Shown here in pieces: positions 32,838 through 41,000 of a DNA stretch of 64,000 nt (within the stretch, counting starts at the first letter, position 1; each line of letters opens with the position of its first letter). A program made the position numbers and the translations under genes. This stretch comes from an uncultured Clostridia bacterium (lineage in GTDB: Bacteria > Bacillota > Clostridia > Lachnospirales > Lachnospiraceae). The stretch lies in contig CALBKM010000030.1 in the NCBI GenBank assembly GCA_937895705.1, positions 68,045-132,044 on the forward strand. The letters run 5' to 3'. The notes under the pieces are model-generated. The model made no database searches. It saw nothing but the letters and a program-made list of their open reading frames with translations, and was not told the origin of the DNA.

Positions 32838-34523
32838 ATGAGAGAAACACTTTTAGGGGATAAGTTACTTCGTTTTTTTGAGTTATTACAGGAACCGATT
32901 CGTTCGAAGGAAGAATTGGCAGAGAAGGTAGGCCTGGCGTTGGAAGAGATTGCCGGTCTGAAAAACATCGGGAAGGTGACGATTTGTCGTTCCGCACCGA
33001 TGTCAAAACTTCGTGCACAGATTGAGAATCAAACGGTGATTCTGTATCAGAGCGACCTTCCGATTGAAGAAAATGCAATAGAGTTGAAATATCTTACCGG
33101 AGAGGGAGGCACGGCAATGTTGTCGTATTACCCGGTGAAAGGTTGCCTCTGGGAGAAAGAAGAACAACATGAGCTGACACTTCTCGGAACTATGATTTTG
33201 TGGGCGTTTCGGTTGGAAATTATGGGGGAGTTGCTGCAAAGGACGACTACTATGGATTTAGCGGGAGAAATCCCGAATATGGCCGGATTTTTAGGATATC
33301 TGGGCGCTGTAATTGCGCAGGGACGAATCGGTGACTATATCGGTTTTTATTTGAATACACATAACTTTAAGTATGTAAACAAAGTGCTTCCGTACCAGAA
33401 AGCGGATGAGGTGATGTGGCTGTATATTCGTCAGTTGCTTTGCGGAATATGTGAGGATGAATGTGTTGCCAGATTGGGCGGAGATAATTTTGTTGCAGTG
33501 ATTCGGAAGGAAAATGCGGGTGCATTTATTCGGCGAATCAATGATGTGAGTGTGAAATATAAAGATGCCGTCGAGGAGAAGAATTTTAACTTCGGAGCGA
33601 CGATAGGAGCGGCAGAGTTAACGGGAGTGCAGAATCCGGGAGAGGTTATGGCGCGCATCAGCAGTGCGTATCAGGCGGCACGGCAGAAGGAAAGTAACGA
33701 AGTAGTCTACTTCAGCGAGGACCTTCATAAAGAAATCATGCGTCGAAAGGAGGTAATTGCAGACTTTCATCGAGGAGTCGAGAAAAAGGAATTTGAGGTT
33801 TACTATCAACCGAAGGTAAAGACTGCGGACAGGCAGCTTTGCGGTGCAGAGGCTTTGGTACGGTGGAGAAAGCCGGATGGAAGTCTCGTTCCTCCGATGG
33901 AGTTTATACCGATTCTGGAAAAGGAGGGAAGCGTTTGTATCCTGGATTTTTACGTTTTAGACAAGGTATGTGCGTTTTTAAGCCGTTGTATTCGGGAGCA
34001 TAAGCCGCTATACAAGATTTCCGTGAATTTTTCGAAACGGCATATGGAGAATCCGCATCTGGTTAGCGAGATTGTAGCGGTGGCGGATTCGTATAAAGTG
34101 CCTCATGAATGGATTGAAGTTGAGTTGACGGAAAGCGAAGACGCAAAGGATTATATTGTGATGTCTAATCTGATTGACAAGTTAAAAGCCGAGGGAATCA
34201 GTGTATCGGTGGATGATTTCGGTACGGGATATTCTTCGTTGAATATGTTGAAAATGATAAAGACGGATATTTTAAAGGTGGATAAGTCCTTAATTCCGTT
34301 CGGACGATACAACAGCGACAATCAGAAGGATTGCATTATGTTTGAAAGTATTGTGGCACTTGCAAAGGCATTAGGCTTTCAGGTTGTTGCGGAGGGTGTG
34401 GAGACGCTGCGGCAGTACGAGTATATGCGGGATGCAGGGTGCGATATGATACAAGGCTATTATTTTGATAAGCCTCTTCCCATGGATGAATATTTGAACC
34501 GGTTGGTGTTCGGGCAGTATTAG
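32838..34523 (+). CDS. EAL-domain c-di-GMP phosphodiesterase with degenerate GGDEF
   Basis: A 561-residue cytoplasmic protein without transmembrane helices. An N-terminal region (1-150) of unknown fold may sense a signal. A GGDEF-like domain (about 155-295) has G214-G-D-N-F218 in place of GGDEF, so cyclase activity is unlikely. The EAL domain (about 305-555) keeps E338-A-L, N397 in 'ISVNFS', 'VELTES', D459-D-F-G, K480-VDKS and 'VVAEGVET', so it should hydrolyse c-di-GMP to pGpG. The degenerate GGDEF may bind GTP and regulate the EAL domain, as in known tandem proteins. GAGGAGG defines the start at 32838. Monocistronic. No c-di-GMP riboswitch motif was seen in the leader. Confidence 0.93.
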   Translation: MRETLLGDKLLRFFELLQEPIRSKEELAEKVGLALEEIAGLKNIGKVTICRSAPMSKLRAQIENQTVILYQSDLPIEENAIELKYLTGEGGTAMLSYYPVKGCLWEKEEQHELTLLGTMILWAFRLEIMGELLQRTTTMDLAGEIPNMAGFLGYLGAVIAQGRIGDYIGFYLNTHNFKYVNKVLPYQKADEVMWLYIRQLLCGICEDECVARLGGDNFVAVIRKENAGAFIRRINDVSVKYKDAVEEKNFNFGATIGAAELTGVQNPGEVMARISSAYQAARQKESNEVVYFSEDLHKEIMRRKEVIADFHRGVEKKEFEVYYQPKVKTADRQLCGAEALVRWRKPDGSLVPPMEFIPILEKEGSVCILDFYVLDKVCAFLSRCIREHKPLYKISVNFSKRHMENPHLVSEIVAVADSYKVPHEWIEVELTESEDAKDYIVMSNLIDKLKAEGISVSVDDFGTGYSSLNMLKMIKTDILKVDKSLIPFGRYNSDNQKDCIMFESIVALAKALGFQVVAEGVETLRQYEYMRDAGCDMIQGYYFDKPLPMDEYLNRLVFGQY

Positions 34524-34557
34524 GAAGCAGAAAACCATAAATTACGGAGTTGGTCGG

Positions 34558-34596
34558 AACAGTCTTGCAGAGATGAAAATCTGTAAGACTGTTTTT
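34558..34596 (+). terminator. Terminator after the EAL gene
   Basis: A 14-bp stem (one G-U pair) around AGTCTTGCAGA/TCTGTAAGACT with an 8-nt loop is followed by TTTTT. Confidence 0.85.
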
Positions 34597-34597
34597 C

Positions 34598-34650
34598 TTG
34601 ACAAAACTGTCTATCGGTGATAGAATGAAAGTGACTATTGGCAATAGACA
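34598..34650 (+). promoter_or_regulatory. Promoter with two BlaI-type operator dyads
   Basis: TTGACA (34598-34603) and TAGAAT (34621-34626) are separated by 17 bp. Dyad 1, TCTATC-GGT-GATAGA (34610-34624), covers the spacer and part of the -10. Dyad 2, CTATTG-G-CAATAG (34635-34647), lies just after the -10. Two dyads about 24 bp apart over a promoter are what a dimeric BlaI-type repressor would use. Confidence 0.75.
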
Positions 34651-34726
34651 ATTTTGCTTAAAAGAATGAGTACTCGGAGCACAAGTCTGCAACGGAGTTG
34701 TGTTACGGCAGAAGGAGGTACATAGT

Positions 34727-35089
34727 ATGACGGAAATTAAGCTGGGTATGGTAGAAGCCCGTTTCGCGGATATTGTTTGGCAGCATGCGCCGCTGTCAAC
34801 GAAGGAACTGGTAGCGTATTGCGAGGCAGAATTGAACTGGAAGCGAACCACTACGTATACGGTGTTAAAGAAACTTTGTGAGCGTGGAATCTTTGCCATG
34901 GAGAACAGCCGGGTGACGGTGCTCATCGGAAAGGATGAGTTTTACGCCATTCAGAGCGAAAAGTTTGTGGAGGAGACCTTTGAGGGATCTCTTCCGGCGT
35001 TTATTGCGGCCTTCGGTTCCAGAAAGAAACCGTCCGCAAAGGAGCTGGAGGAGATTCGTAGACTTCTTGATTCCTTTGGGGAGGGTTGA
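34727..35089 (+). CDS. blaI: BlaI/MecI-family repressor
   Basis: A 120-residue winged-helix repressor of the BlaI/MecI/CopY group. The HTH contains 'ELVAYCEAELNWKRTTTYTVLKKL' with the typical 'T-T-x-Y-T-V-L-K-K-L' recognition helix, and the wing includes 'RGIFAMENSRVTVLI'. The C-terminal helices dimerise and usually contain the cleavage site used by BlaR1. It probably represses its own operon through the dyads upstream. GAAGGAGG places the start at 34727. It is followed at once by a BlaR1-type protease, with 2 nt between stop and start. Confidence 0.92.
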   Translation: MTEIKLGMVEARFADIVWQHAPLSTKELVAYCEAELNWKRTTTYTVLKKLCERGIFAMENSRVTVLIGKDEFYAIQSEKFVEETFEGSLPAFIAAFGSRKKPSAKELEEIRRLLDSFGEG

Positions 35090-35091
35090 GT

Positions 35092-36471
35092 ATGGAGAAA
35101 GTATTCGTGGAAGTGTTAAATATGGGACTGACGACCACCTGGGTGGTGCTGGCGGTGTTGGCGGTGCGTGCATTGTGTCATAAGGCACCGAAGTCGCTGA
35201 CGGTATGTTTGTGGGCGTTAGTGGGCATGCGCCTGGTCTGCCCGTTTCTGGCGGAGAGTATGTTAAGCTTGATTCCCAGCGGAAAGATTGTATCTCCGGA
35301 TATTTTGCTGGCGGAGCGACCGTCCATCCATACCGGAGTTACGATGTTGAATTCTACGCTAAATCCGTATCTTTCGGAGCATCTGGCACCGGGCTATAGT
35401 ATTTCCGGAGCACCGACACCGGGAGCAAGTGCAAACCCGATGCAGATTATCGCGCTTGTGGCGTCGATTGTCTGGATTGCAGGGATGGGAGTGATGTTCG
35501 TCTACAGTCTCGGTTCTTATTTGTGGTTGCGTCATAAGGTAAAGGTGTCGTTGTGTTATCGGGACAATATTTTCTTTTGTGACAGCATCGCAACGCCTTT
35601 TGTATTCGGCGTTATTAAGCCGCGGATTTATCTTCCTTCCGGGATGTCGGAAGAACAGATGGGGAGTGTGATTGCCCATGAGACGGCACACTTGAAACGA
35701 AAGGATCACTGGTGGAAAACCGTTGCGTTCTTCTTGCTGTCCGTGTATTGGTTTCATCCTCTTTTGTGGGTGTCCTATCTGTTGTTTTCGAGGGATATCG
35801 AGCGTGCCTGTGATGAACGGGTGGTACGGGGGATGGAACCGGAAGCACGGAAGAACTATGCGGAAGCATTGGTGACGTGCAGTTTACAAAAGCGTATGAT
35901 GTTTGCCTGCCCGCTGGCTTTCGGGGAAGTGGGTGTAAAGAATCGTGTAAAGTCGGTACTGAACTACAAAAAGCCTGCCTTTTGGATTGTGGCAGTAACG
36001 GTGGTGGCCGGAATTGCTGTAGCGGTTTGTTTTTTGACAAATCCGGTATCGGATTCGAAGGTACCGGACCAAAATGCGGACGAGGAGTGGAAAATTATCA
36101 GTAGGCCGAATACGGATGGGGACTTTTTACTTGGTTCGGACGGAACTGTAATCGGTGGTTTTATAAGCCCAAGGTACGGTACCCGTGAGAAGGGCTTGTA
36201 TGTTTTTATCTGGCAGCTGGCCCAAAACAGCTATTCCTGCTGTGTAAAGGAAAAAACAGAGGAAGGTTATACCAATGAGGAATTGTGGAGTATGAAGTCC
36301 ATGCGGATGGAGGAGGCCAGAGTTGTGGTGGAAACCTCCGGGTATCCGAAGGATGCGGTGACAATTGTTCCCTTCGGAATGCCGTACTCCAGTTATCTTA
36401 ATTTAGAGAAACAGGAAGATCCGGAGGGGTATCGAAAAAAGCTGGAAGCGATGTTCTGGGGAGAAGAGTAA
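35092..36471 (+). CDS. blaR1: BlaR1/MecR1-type M56 membrane metallopeptidase
   Basis: A 459-residue membrane protease. N-terminal helices (about 10-60 and 118-145) flank an outer Ser/Pro-rich loop. The zinc motif H196-E-T-A-H200 and 'SRDIERACDERV' (zinc Glu region) follow on the cytoplasmic side. Further helices lie near 208-232 and 303-325. The outer C-terminal part is only ~130 residues, too short for the penicillin-binding sensor of classical BlaR1 and lacking an S-x-x-K motif, so the signal is probably not a beta-lactam bound there. It would cleave the BlaI partner on activation. No beta-lactamase is adjacent; the next gene is a membrane protein. Confidence 0.9.
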   Translation: MEKVFVEVLNMGLTTTWVVLAVLAVRALCHKAPKSLTVCLWALVGMRLVCPFLAESMLSLIPSGKIVSPDILLAERPSIHTGVTMLNSTLNPYLSEHLAPGYSISGAPTPGASANPMQIIALVASIVWIAGMGVMFVYSLGSYLWLRHKVKVSLCYRDNIFFCDSIATPFVFGVIKPRIYLPSGMSEEQMGSVIAHETAHLKRKDHWWKTVAFFLLSVYWFHPLLWVSYLLFSRDIERACDERVVRGMEPEARKNYAEALVTCSLQKRMMFACPLAFGEVGVKNRVKSVLNYKKPAFWIVAVTVVAGIAVAVCFLTNPVSDSKVPDQNADEEWKIISRPNTDGDFLLGSDGTVIGGFISPRYGTREKGLYVFIWQLAQNSYSCCVKEKTEEGYTNEELWSMKSMRMEEARVVVETSGYPKDAVTIVPFGMPYSSYLNLEKQEDPEGYRKKLEAMFWGEE

Positions 36472-36545
36472 GTGTGTAGGATGTGGGGAGCTGGGGCATA
36501 TAGGGGATAAAAAGGGACTAAGACAAGAAATGGGAGGATTTACGG

Positions 36546-37580
36546 ATGAAGGATGAAGGAAAAGAAAAAAGCAAAAACGAAATGTTATGCAAAAATGCAC
36601 AGAATAAGTTTGACATTTACTGGGTGTTTGCGTTGCTTGGAACGCTGGCGGTTTCCACATATCCGATTTATATGGGAGTGAAGGTGCTCCGAAGTATGGC
36701 AATGTACGGTTTTGTACCCCAGAGGAATTATCCGAAGTACATCATTCCGTATACACCGATAGCCATTGCGGTAACGGTAGCGGTTTTCCTGATGCCGGTA
36801 CTTCTGAAAAAAGTGAAAAAGCATCCATTATTTACGGCATCGGGAATCGCATTGGTTGTGTTTTTCGTGACGGAGCTGTTGTTTGAACAAAAGGTCATAG
36901 TGAACGGAACCTTACCTACAAAATTGGAACGCTGGCAGATGTTTATGTGCTATGTTTCGCCGGAAACATACCAGACCCGGAATTGGAAGGCGGTAGATAT
37001 TTTAATAGGGGATTACAGCCCTACCTTTAAGATTCATTTTTATATGATTTCCGTGGCTCTGATTTTGACAATTCTGGGATGCCTGTACGGTTTCGGACAA
37101 ATGGTGTTAACCGGAAATCGGAAGAAGTTAAAGGTGTTGGTGATACAGTCGGTGTGTTCGGTATTATTCCTCGGACTGTGTATTTTTGCCTGCTTTACTG
37201 CTTTTTTCAGAAACGGGGATCTTTTGGTGTCTCCGTTATCGGCGGTGTTGATGGGGGGGTTCTTTTCGCTGCTTGGTGTAACCGTAGGTACGTATGTAGG
37301 TTCTTTTCTTTTGGGAAGAAAGAAAGGGATATCGGTAGGAATTCCGGCGGCTGTGGGTGCGGCAACGACACTGGCCATGTATATCGGAGAGATGTGCCTT
37401 CTGAGCGGCCACTTGTATCTTTTGGGAACCGGATTCTGGTTTAAGGGCCTGCCGGGCGTTGTACTGGCACCGGTGGATATTTTGATTATTCTTTTTGCGG
37501 GGGTGGTCTGCGGAGGAATTTGTATGTTGTTAAATAAATGCGAGAAAGGTTGCATATCGGTGAAGAGTTCTGTAAAATAG
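36546..37580 (+). CDS. Multi-pass membrane protein downstream of blaR1
   Basis: A 344-residue protein of unknown function with about seven to eight hydrophobic helices ('YWVFALLGTLAVSTYPIYM', 'IAIAVTVAVFLMPVLL', 'MISVALILTILGCLYGFG', 'PVDILIILFAGVVCGGICML', and others). A basic, Cys-containing C-terminal tail follows ('NKCEKGCISVKSSVK'). There is no transporter or enzyme motif I can name. GGGAGG precedes the start and no terminator separates it from blaR1, so it is the probable output gene of this regulon. Confidence 0.75.
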   Translation: MKDEGKEKSKNEMLCKNAQNKFDIYWVFALLGTLAVSTYPIYMGVKVLRSMAMYGFVPQRNYPKYIIPYTPIAIAVTVAVFLMPVLLKKVKKHPLFTASGIALVVFFVTELLFEQKVIVNGTLPTKLERWQMFMCYVSPETYQTRNWKAVDILIGDYSPTFKIHFYMISVALILTILGCLYGFGQMVLTGNRKKLKVLVIQSVCSVLFLGLCIFACFTAFFRNGDLLVSPLSAVLMGGFFSLLGVTVGTYVGSFLLGRKKGISVGIPAAVGAATTLAMYIGEMCLLSGHLYLLGTGFWFKGLPGVVLAPVDILIILFAGVVCGGICMLLNKCEKGCISVKSSVK

Positions 37581-37669
37581 AAGAGAAGAAACGTTAACCG
37601 GGATAAGCGTTATGACAGAAGATTTTGCAGTGAAGTATACCGTTTGAGAAAACAAGGAGGAAATCTTGC

Positions 37670-38845
37670 ATGATTTATACAACTTTTCAAGATAAAGAAT
37701 TGTCCCTTTTAGGCTTTGGTGCCATGCGTCTGCCGGTAAATGCCGACGGAAGTATTGATGAGCCGCAGGTAAAGGAAATGACACGTTATGCTATGGAACA
37801 CGGGGTAAATTATTATGATACCGCATGGCCCTATCACAACGGTGAGTCGGAGCGTGTTATGGGAAGGATTTTGTCCGAGTACCCGAGAGACAGCTATTAT
37901 TTGGCGACAAAGTATCCGGGACATCAGATTTTGAGCACCGGTTACAATCCGGCGGAGATTTTTGAGGAGCAGCTTCGTAAGTGCGGTGTGGACTATTTTG
38001 ACTTTTATTTGTTACATAACGTGTATGAGAAGTCTATGGAGACTTATCTTGACCCACAGTGGGGCATTATCGATTATTTCAAGGAGCAGAAGAGACTGGG
38101 CCGGATTAGGCACTTGGGCTTCAGTACTCATGCGGAGGTTGCGGGATTAAAGGAGTTTCTGGATGTTTGCGGCGACGACATGGAGTTCTGTCAGATTCAG
38201 TTAAATTATCTGGACTGGACGTTGCAGGATGCGAAGGGGAAGTATGACCTTTTGACGGAACGAGGGATTCCGGTATGGGTGATGGAGCCGGTTCGTGGCG
38301 GCAAGCTGGCGAGGCTTTCCGGGGAAGAAGAGGAAAAATTGCAGGCATTTCGACCGGAGGTATCTACAGCCTCCTGGTGTTTCCGTTTTCTGCAGGAGTT
38401 ACCGAATGTGAAAATGGTACTGAGCGGAATGTCCGATGAGGCACAGATGCATGACAATGTGGCCACGTTTGAGGAAGGGAAGCCGCTTTCCGGGGAAGAG
38501 ACGGCGTTGCTTTTGGAAATTGCGGAAGGGATGAAAGACAGCGTACCGTGTACCGGATGCCGGTATTGCTGCGACGGATGCCCGATGGGATTGGATATTC
38601 CGGGATTTTTGCATACCTATAACGAGCTTCGTACGGCACCGTCCATGAATGCAGGCATGCGGATTGAGTTTATGCCTGAAAAAGAACGTCCGTCGGCTTG
38701 TATCGGTTGCGGTGCCTGTACGGCCATTTGCCCGCAGAATATCGATATTCCGGGGGCACTTGCGGATTTGAGCGACCGACTGGCAAAGCGAATCAGTTGG
38801 ACGGAGATTTGCAGACAGAGAGAAGAAGCGTCGAAGAGGCAGTAA
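37670..38845 (+). CDS. Aldo/keto reductase with C-terminal 2x[4Fe-4S] ferredoxin (1)
   Basis: A 391-residue cytoplasmic oxidoreductase. Residues 1-270 are an aldo/keto reductase barrel: 'FGAMRLPVNADGS', 'NYYDTAWPYHNGESERVMG' (Asp, Tyr) and 'YLATKYPG' (Lys). The C-terminal ~110 residues carry two Cys clusters, 'CTGCRYCCDGCP' and 'CIGCGACTAICP', for two 4Fe-4S sites. Such fusions are frequent in anaerobes, where electrons may come from ferredoxin rather than NADPH; substrates are mostly unknown. AAGGAGG gives the start. A terminator follows. It is a clear paralogue of the protein at 43017. Confidence 0.92.
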   Translation: MIYTTFQDKELSLLGFGAMRLPVNADGSIDEPQVKEMTRYAMEHGVNYYDTAWPYHNGESERVMGRILSEYPRDSYYLATKYPGHQILSTGYNPAEIFEEQLRKCGVDYFDFYLLHNVYEKSMETYLDPQWGIIDYFKEQKRLGRIRHLGFSTHAEVAGLKEFLDVCGDDMEFCQIQLNYLDWTLQDAKGKYDLLTERGIPVWVMEPVRGGKLARLSGEEEEKLQAFRPEVSTASWCFRFLQELPNVKMVLSGMSDEAQMHDNVATFEEGKPLSGEETALLLEIAEGMKDSVPCTGCRYCCDGCPMGLDIPGFLHTYNELRTAPSMNAGMRIEFMPEKERPSACIGCGACTAICPQNIDIPGALADLSDRLAKRISWTEICRQREEASKRQ

Positions 38846-38862
38846 ACCGAAGAGGAAGAAAA

Positions 38863-38891
38863 AAGGTCACACGGGAAGTGTGGCCTTTTTT
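38863..38891 (+). terminator. Rho-independent terminator
   Basis: AAGGTCACAC/GTGTGGCCTT (one G-U pair) with a 5-nt loop is followed by TTTT. Confidence 0.8.
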
Positions 38892-38932
38892 GCCTCTGCC
38901 ATGTATATTTATTCTACGATATAAAACAAATA

Positions 38933-38961
38933 TTGACAAATATACAATGAGAATGTATAAT
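38933..38961 (+). promoter_or_regulatory. Full-consensus sigma-A promoter
   Basis: TTGACA and TATAAT are separated by 17 bp, both perfect. It drives the GNAT gene through a ~65-nt leader. Confidence 0.85.
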
Positions 38962-39031
38962 TATACCACATGAAAGAGAGCTCTGTAAAGAATGTTTTTC
39001 TCGTGACAGAAGCAATAAAGGAGGGAAAGAA

Positions 39032-39811
39032 ATGGAGCAGGACAGTTTGCTTTATGAACAACTTAGTTTTAATACGCATCCGTGTCTTATGGAGGAAGTA
39101 TATGATGGTTGGCTGTTGCGGTTTGCGGAAGGGTATACGAAGAGGGCAAATTCGGTGAGTGTAATCGGAAAATCTACATTATCTCTTGAGGAGAAGATCA
39201 CGTATTGCGAGGGGAAATATGCGGAACATAAACTGCCTGCGGTGTTTAAAATAGCACCGATGGCATCGGAATTGGACCGGATATTGGAGGAACGGGGTTA
39301 TTCTGCGGTTGACAAAACGAATGTGATGACGGTGGATTTGACGAAACAAGTGAAAAGCGCGGAAAAGGGGAAGGAACTTAAACTTCCGGCTGCTTTTGTA
39401 CAGGGAGATGTGTTTGTGACCGTAGATGAAAAGATTACCGAAGCATGGCAGTATTATTATTTCACGTTCAACAAGGTATTGATGACGTATGTGCCGACGG
39501 CAAAGAAGATGCAGGCAAAGATAACAAATCAGGTACTTTGCGGGACGGTCTACGTAGATAAAAAGGCAGTGGCCTGCGGGCTCGGTGTTATGGAGCGGGG
39601 ATATGTGGGGCTGCTGGATATTGTGGTGAAGGAAGAATACAGAGGATGCGGATTCGGAAAAGTGTTATGTCAGGCACTGTTAGAAAAGGCGAAAGAGAAG
39701 GGGGCGACTGCCGGGTATTTGCAGGTGGTGGATAGTAACGAGGTGGCAAAGAGGCTTTATAGGGGACTGGGGTTTGAGGATGTGTATAGCTATTGGTATC
39801 GGGTGAAATAG
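39032..39811 (+). CDS. GNAT-family N-acetyltransferase
   Basis: A 259-residue acetyltransferase. The C-terminal ~110 residues are the GNAT fold. They include the acetyl-CoA loop 'VKEEYRGCGFGKVLCQALLEKA' (R/Q-x-x-G-x-G/A type, with EEYRGCGFGK as the core), then 'YLQVVDSNEVAKRLYRGLGFEDVYSYWYR', whose 'AKRLYRGLGFE' is the usual end. The N-terminal ~130 residues are an extra domain that begins 'EVYDGWLLRFAEGYTKRANSV', often seen in clostridial family members. The acceptor substrate is unknown. AAAGGAGGG precedes the start, and a perfect promoter drives it alone. Confidence 0.92.
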   Translation: MEQDSLLYEQLSFNTHPCLMEEVYDGWLLRFAEGYTKRANSVSVIGKSTLSLEEKITYCEGKYAEHKLPAVFKIAPMASELDRILEERGYSAVDKTNVMTVDLTKQVKSAEKGKELKLPAAFVQGDVFVTVDEKITEAWQYYYFTFNKVLMTYVPTAKKMQAKITNQVLCGTVYVDKKAVACGLGVMERGYVGLLDIVVKEEYRGCGFGKVLCQALLEKAKEKGATAGYLQVVDSNEVAKRLYRGLGFEDVYSYWYRVK

Positions 39812-39845
39812 AGAAGGAAAGCGTATTGATACCTAAGTCGAAATA

Positions 39846-39874
39846 TTGACAAGAACCAAAGACAGTTGTATAAT
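39846..39874 (+). promoter_or_regulatory. Full-consensus sigma-A promoter of argC
   Basis: TTGACA (39846-39851) and TATAAT (39869-39874) with a 17-bp spacer lie 31 nt before the start codon. No ArgR-like dyad or T-box element was seen. Confidence 0.85.
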
Positions 39875-39905
39875 TATGAAACCAAAAGAAAAAGGAGATT
39901 CGACC

Positions 39906-40853
39906 ATGAAAACAAAGGTATTTATCGACGGAAGCGAAGGAACCACAGGACTTAGAATTTTTGAGCGTTTTCAGAATCGTGACGATATTGAAATTATGAA
40001 GATTGATCCGGAATTACGTAAGGACCCGGAGGAGAGAAAGAAGATGATTAATGCCTCCGATGTGACCTTTTTGTGTTTGCCGGATGCGGCTGCAAAGGAA
40101 GCGGTTTCCTTTGTGGAGAACGAGAACACAGTGATTATTGATGCGTCTACCGCACACCGTACGGAAGAGGGCTGGGCTTACGGTTTCCCGGAACTTTCCC
40201 CGGAGCACAGAGCAAATATTAAAAAGGGAAAGCGGATTGCGGTGCCGGGCTGTTATGCATCGGGATTTATTTCTCTTGTATATCCGTTAGTGAAGGGCGG
40301 AATATTACCGAAGGACTATCCGGTGAGCTGTTTTGCATTGTCCGGTTACAGCGGAGCGGGAAAGAAGACCATCGCGGTATATGAGAGCGAGGACAGACCG
40401 ACGGAGCTTGCGTCCGGTCGTGTGTATGCATTGACCCAGCAGCATAAGCATTTGAAGGAGATGAAGGCCATTACCGGTCTTGACCGTACGCCGTTGTTCT
40501 CTCCGATTATTGATGACTATTACAGCGGAATGGTAGTGACAATTCAGCTGTATACGGATATGCTTGCAAAGAAGGAGACGCCGGAGAGCCTGCTTGCGTA
40601 CTATGCAGATTACTACAAGGGAGAGCAGTTTATCAAGGTGGCGGCTACGGATGACGAAGTGGCAGCCGGCGGGTTCCTTGCAGGAAACGGTCTGTCCGGT
40701 TGGGACGGTATGAAGATTTATGTGACCGGCAACGAGGAGCGTATCGTGGTGTCCGCGCAGTTTGATAACCTTGGTAAGGGCGCTTCCGGAGCTGCAATCC
40801 AGTGTCTGAATGTGCTCCTGGGTTGTGATGAGGCGAAGGGATTGAATCTGTAA
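39906..40853 (+). CDS. argC: N-acetyl-gamma-glutamyl-phosphate reductase (short, type 2)
   Basis: A 315-residue enzyme of the shorter ArgC class. It reduces N-acetylglutamyl phosphate to the semialdehyde with NADPH in arginine synthesis. 'FIDGSEGTTGLRI' is the class-specific nucleotide-binding start, and 'VPGCYASGF' holds the catalytic Cys. 'TQQHKHLKEM' and 'FSPIIDDYYSGM' are further family blocks. AAAGGAG places the start at 39906. It is not in an arg operon here; it stands alone between its own promoter and a terminator. Confidence 0.95.
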   Translation: MKTKVFIDGSEGTTGLRIFERFQNRDDIEIMKIDPELRKDPEERKKMINASDVTFLCLPDAAAKEAVSFVENENTVIIDASTAHRTEEGWAYGFPELSPEHRANIKKGKRIAVPGCYASGFISLVYPLVKGGILPKDYPVSCFALSGYSGAGKKTIAVYESEDRPTELASGRVYALTQQHKHLKEMKAITGLDRTPLFSPIIDDYYSGMVVTIQLYTDMLAKKETPESLLAYYADYYKGEQFIKVAATDDEVAAGGFLAGNGLSGWDGMKIYVTGNEERIVVSAQFDNLGKGASGAAIQCLNVLLGCDEAKGLNL

Positions 40854-40937
40854 ATGTTCGGTGTGAGTTCAATGTACCCGGGTGAGTATGCGTGGATGTA
40901 TCGGCATCGAAAAGATAATACCGGAAGATAACATAAG

Positions 40938-40980
40938 AAGCCATTGTGTCGAAGGCAATACGACGATACAATGGCTTTTT
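40938..40980 (+). terminator. Terminator of argC
   Basis: AAGCCATTGT/ACAATGGCTT stem with an inner GTCG/CGAC pairing is followed by TTTT. Confidence 0.85.
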
Positions 40981-41000
40981 GCGTGTACACCGGATTTGGT

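Noticed and set aside
32646..37637. Similar ~20-base stretches at about 32648 and 37616 (AGAAG-ATTTTGC-GTGAA type)
   Set aside because: The match is short and imperfect and could be chance; no structure or shared gene context supports an element.
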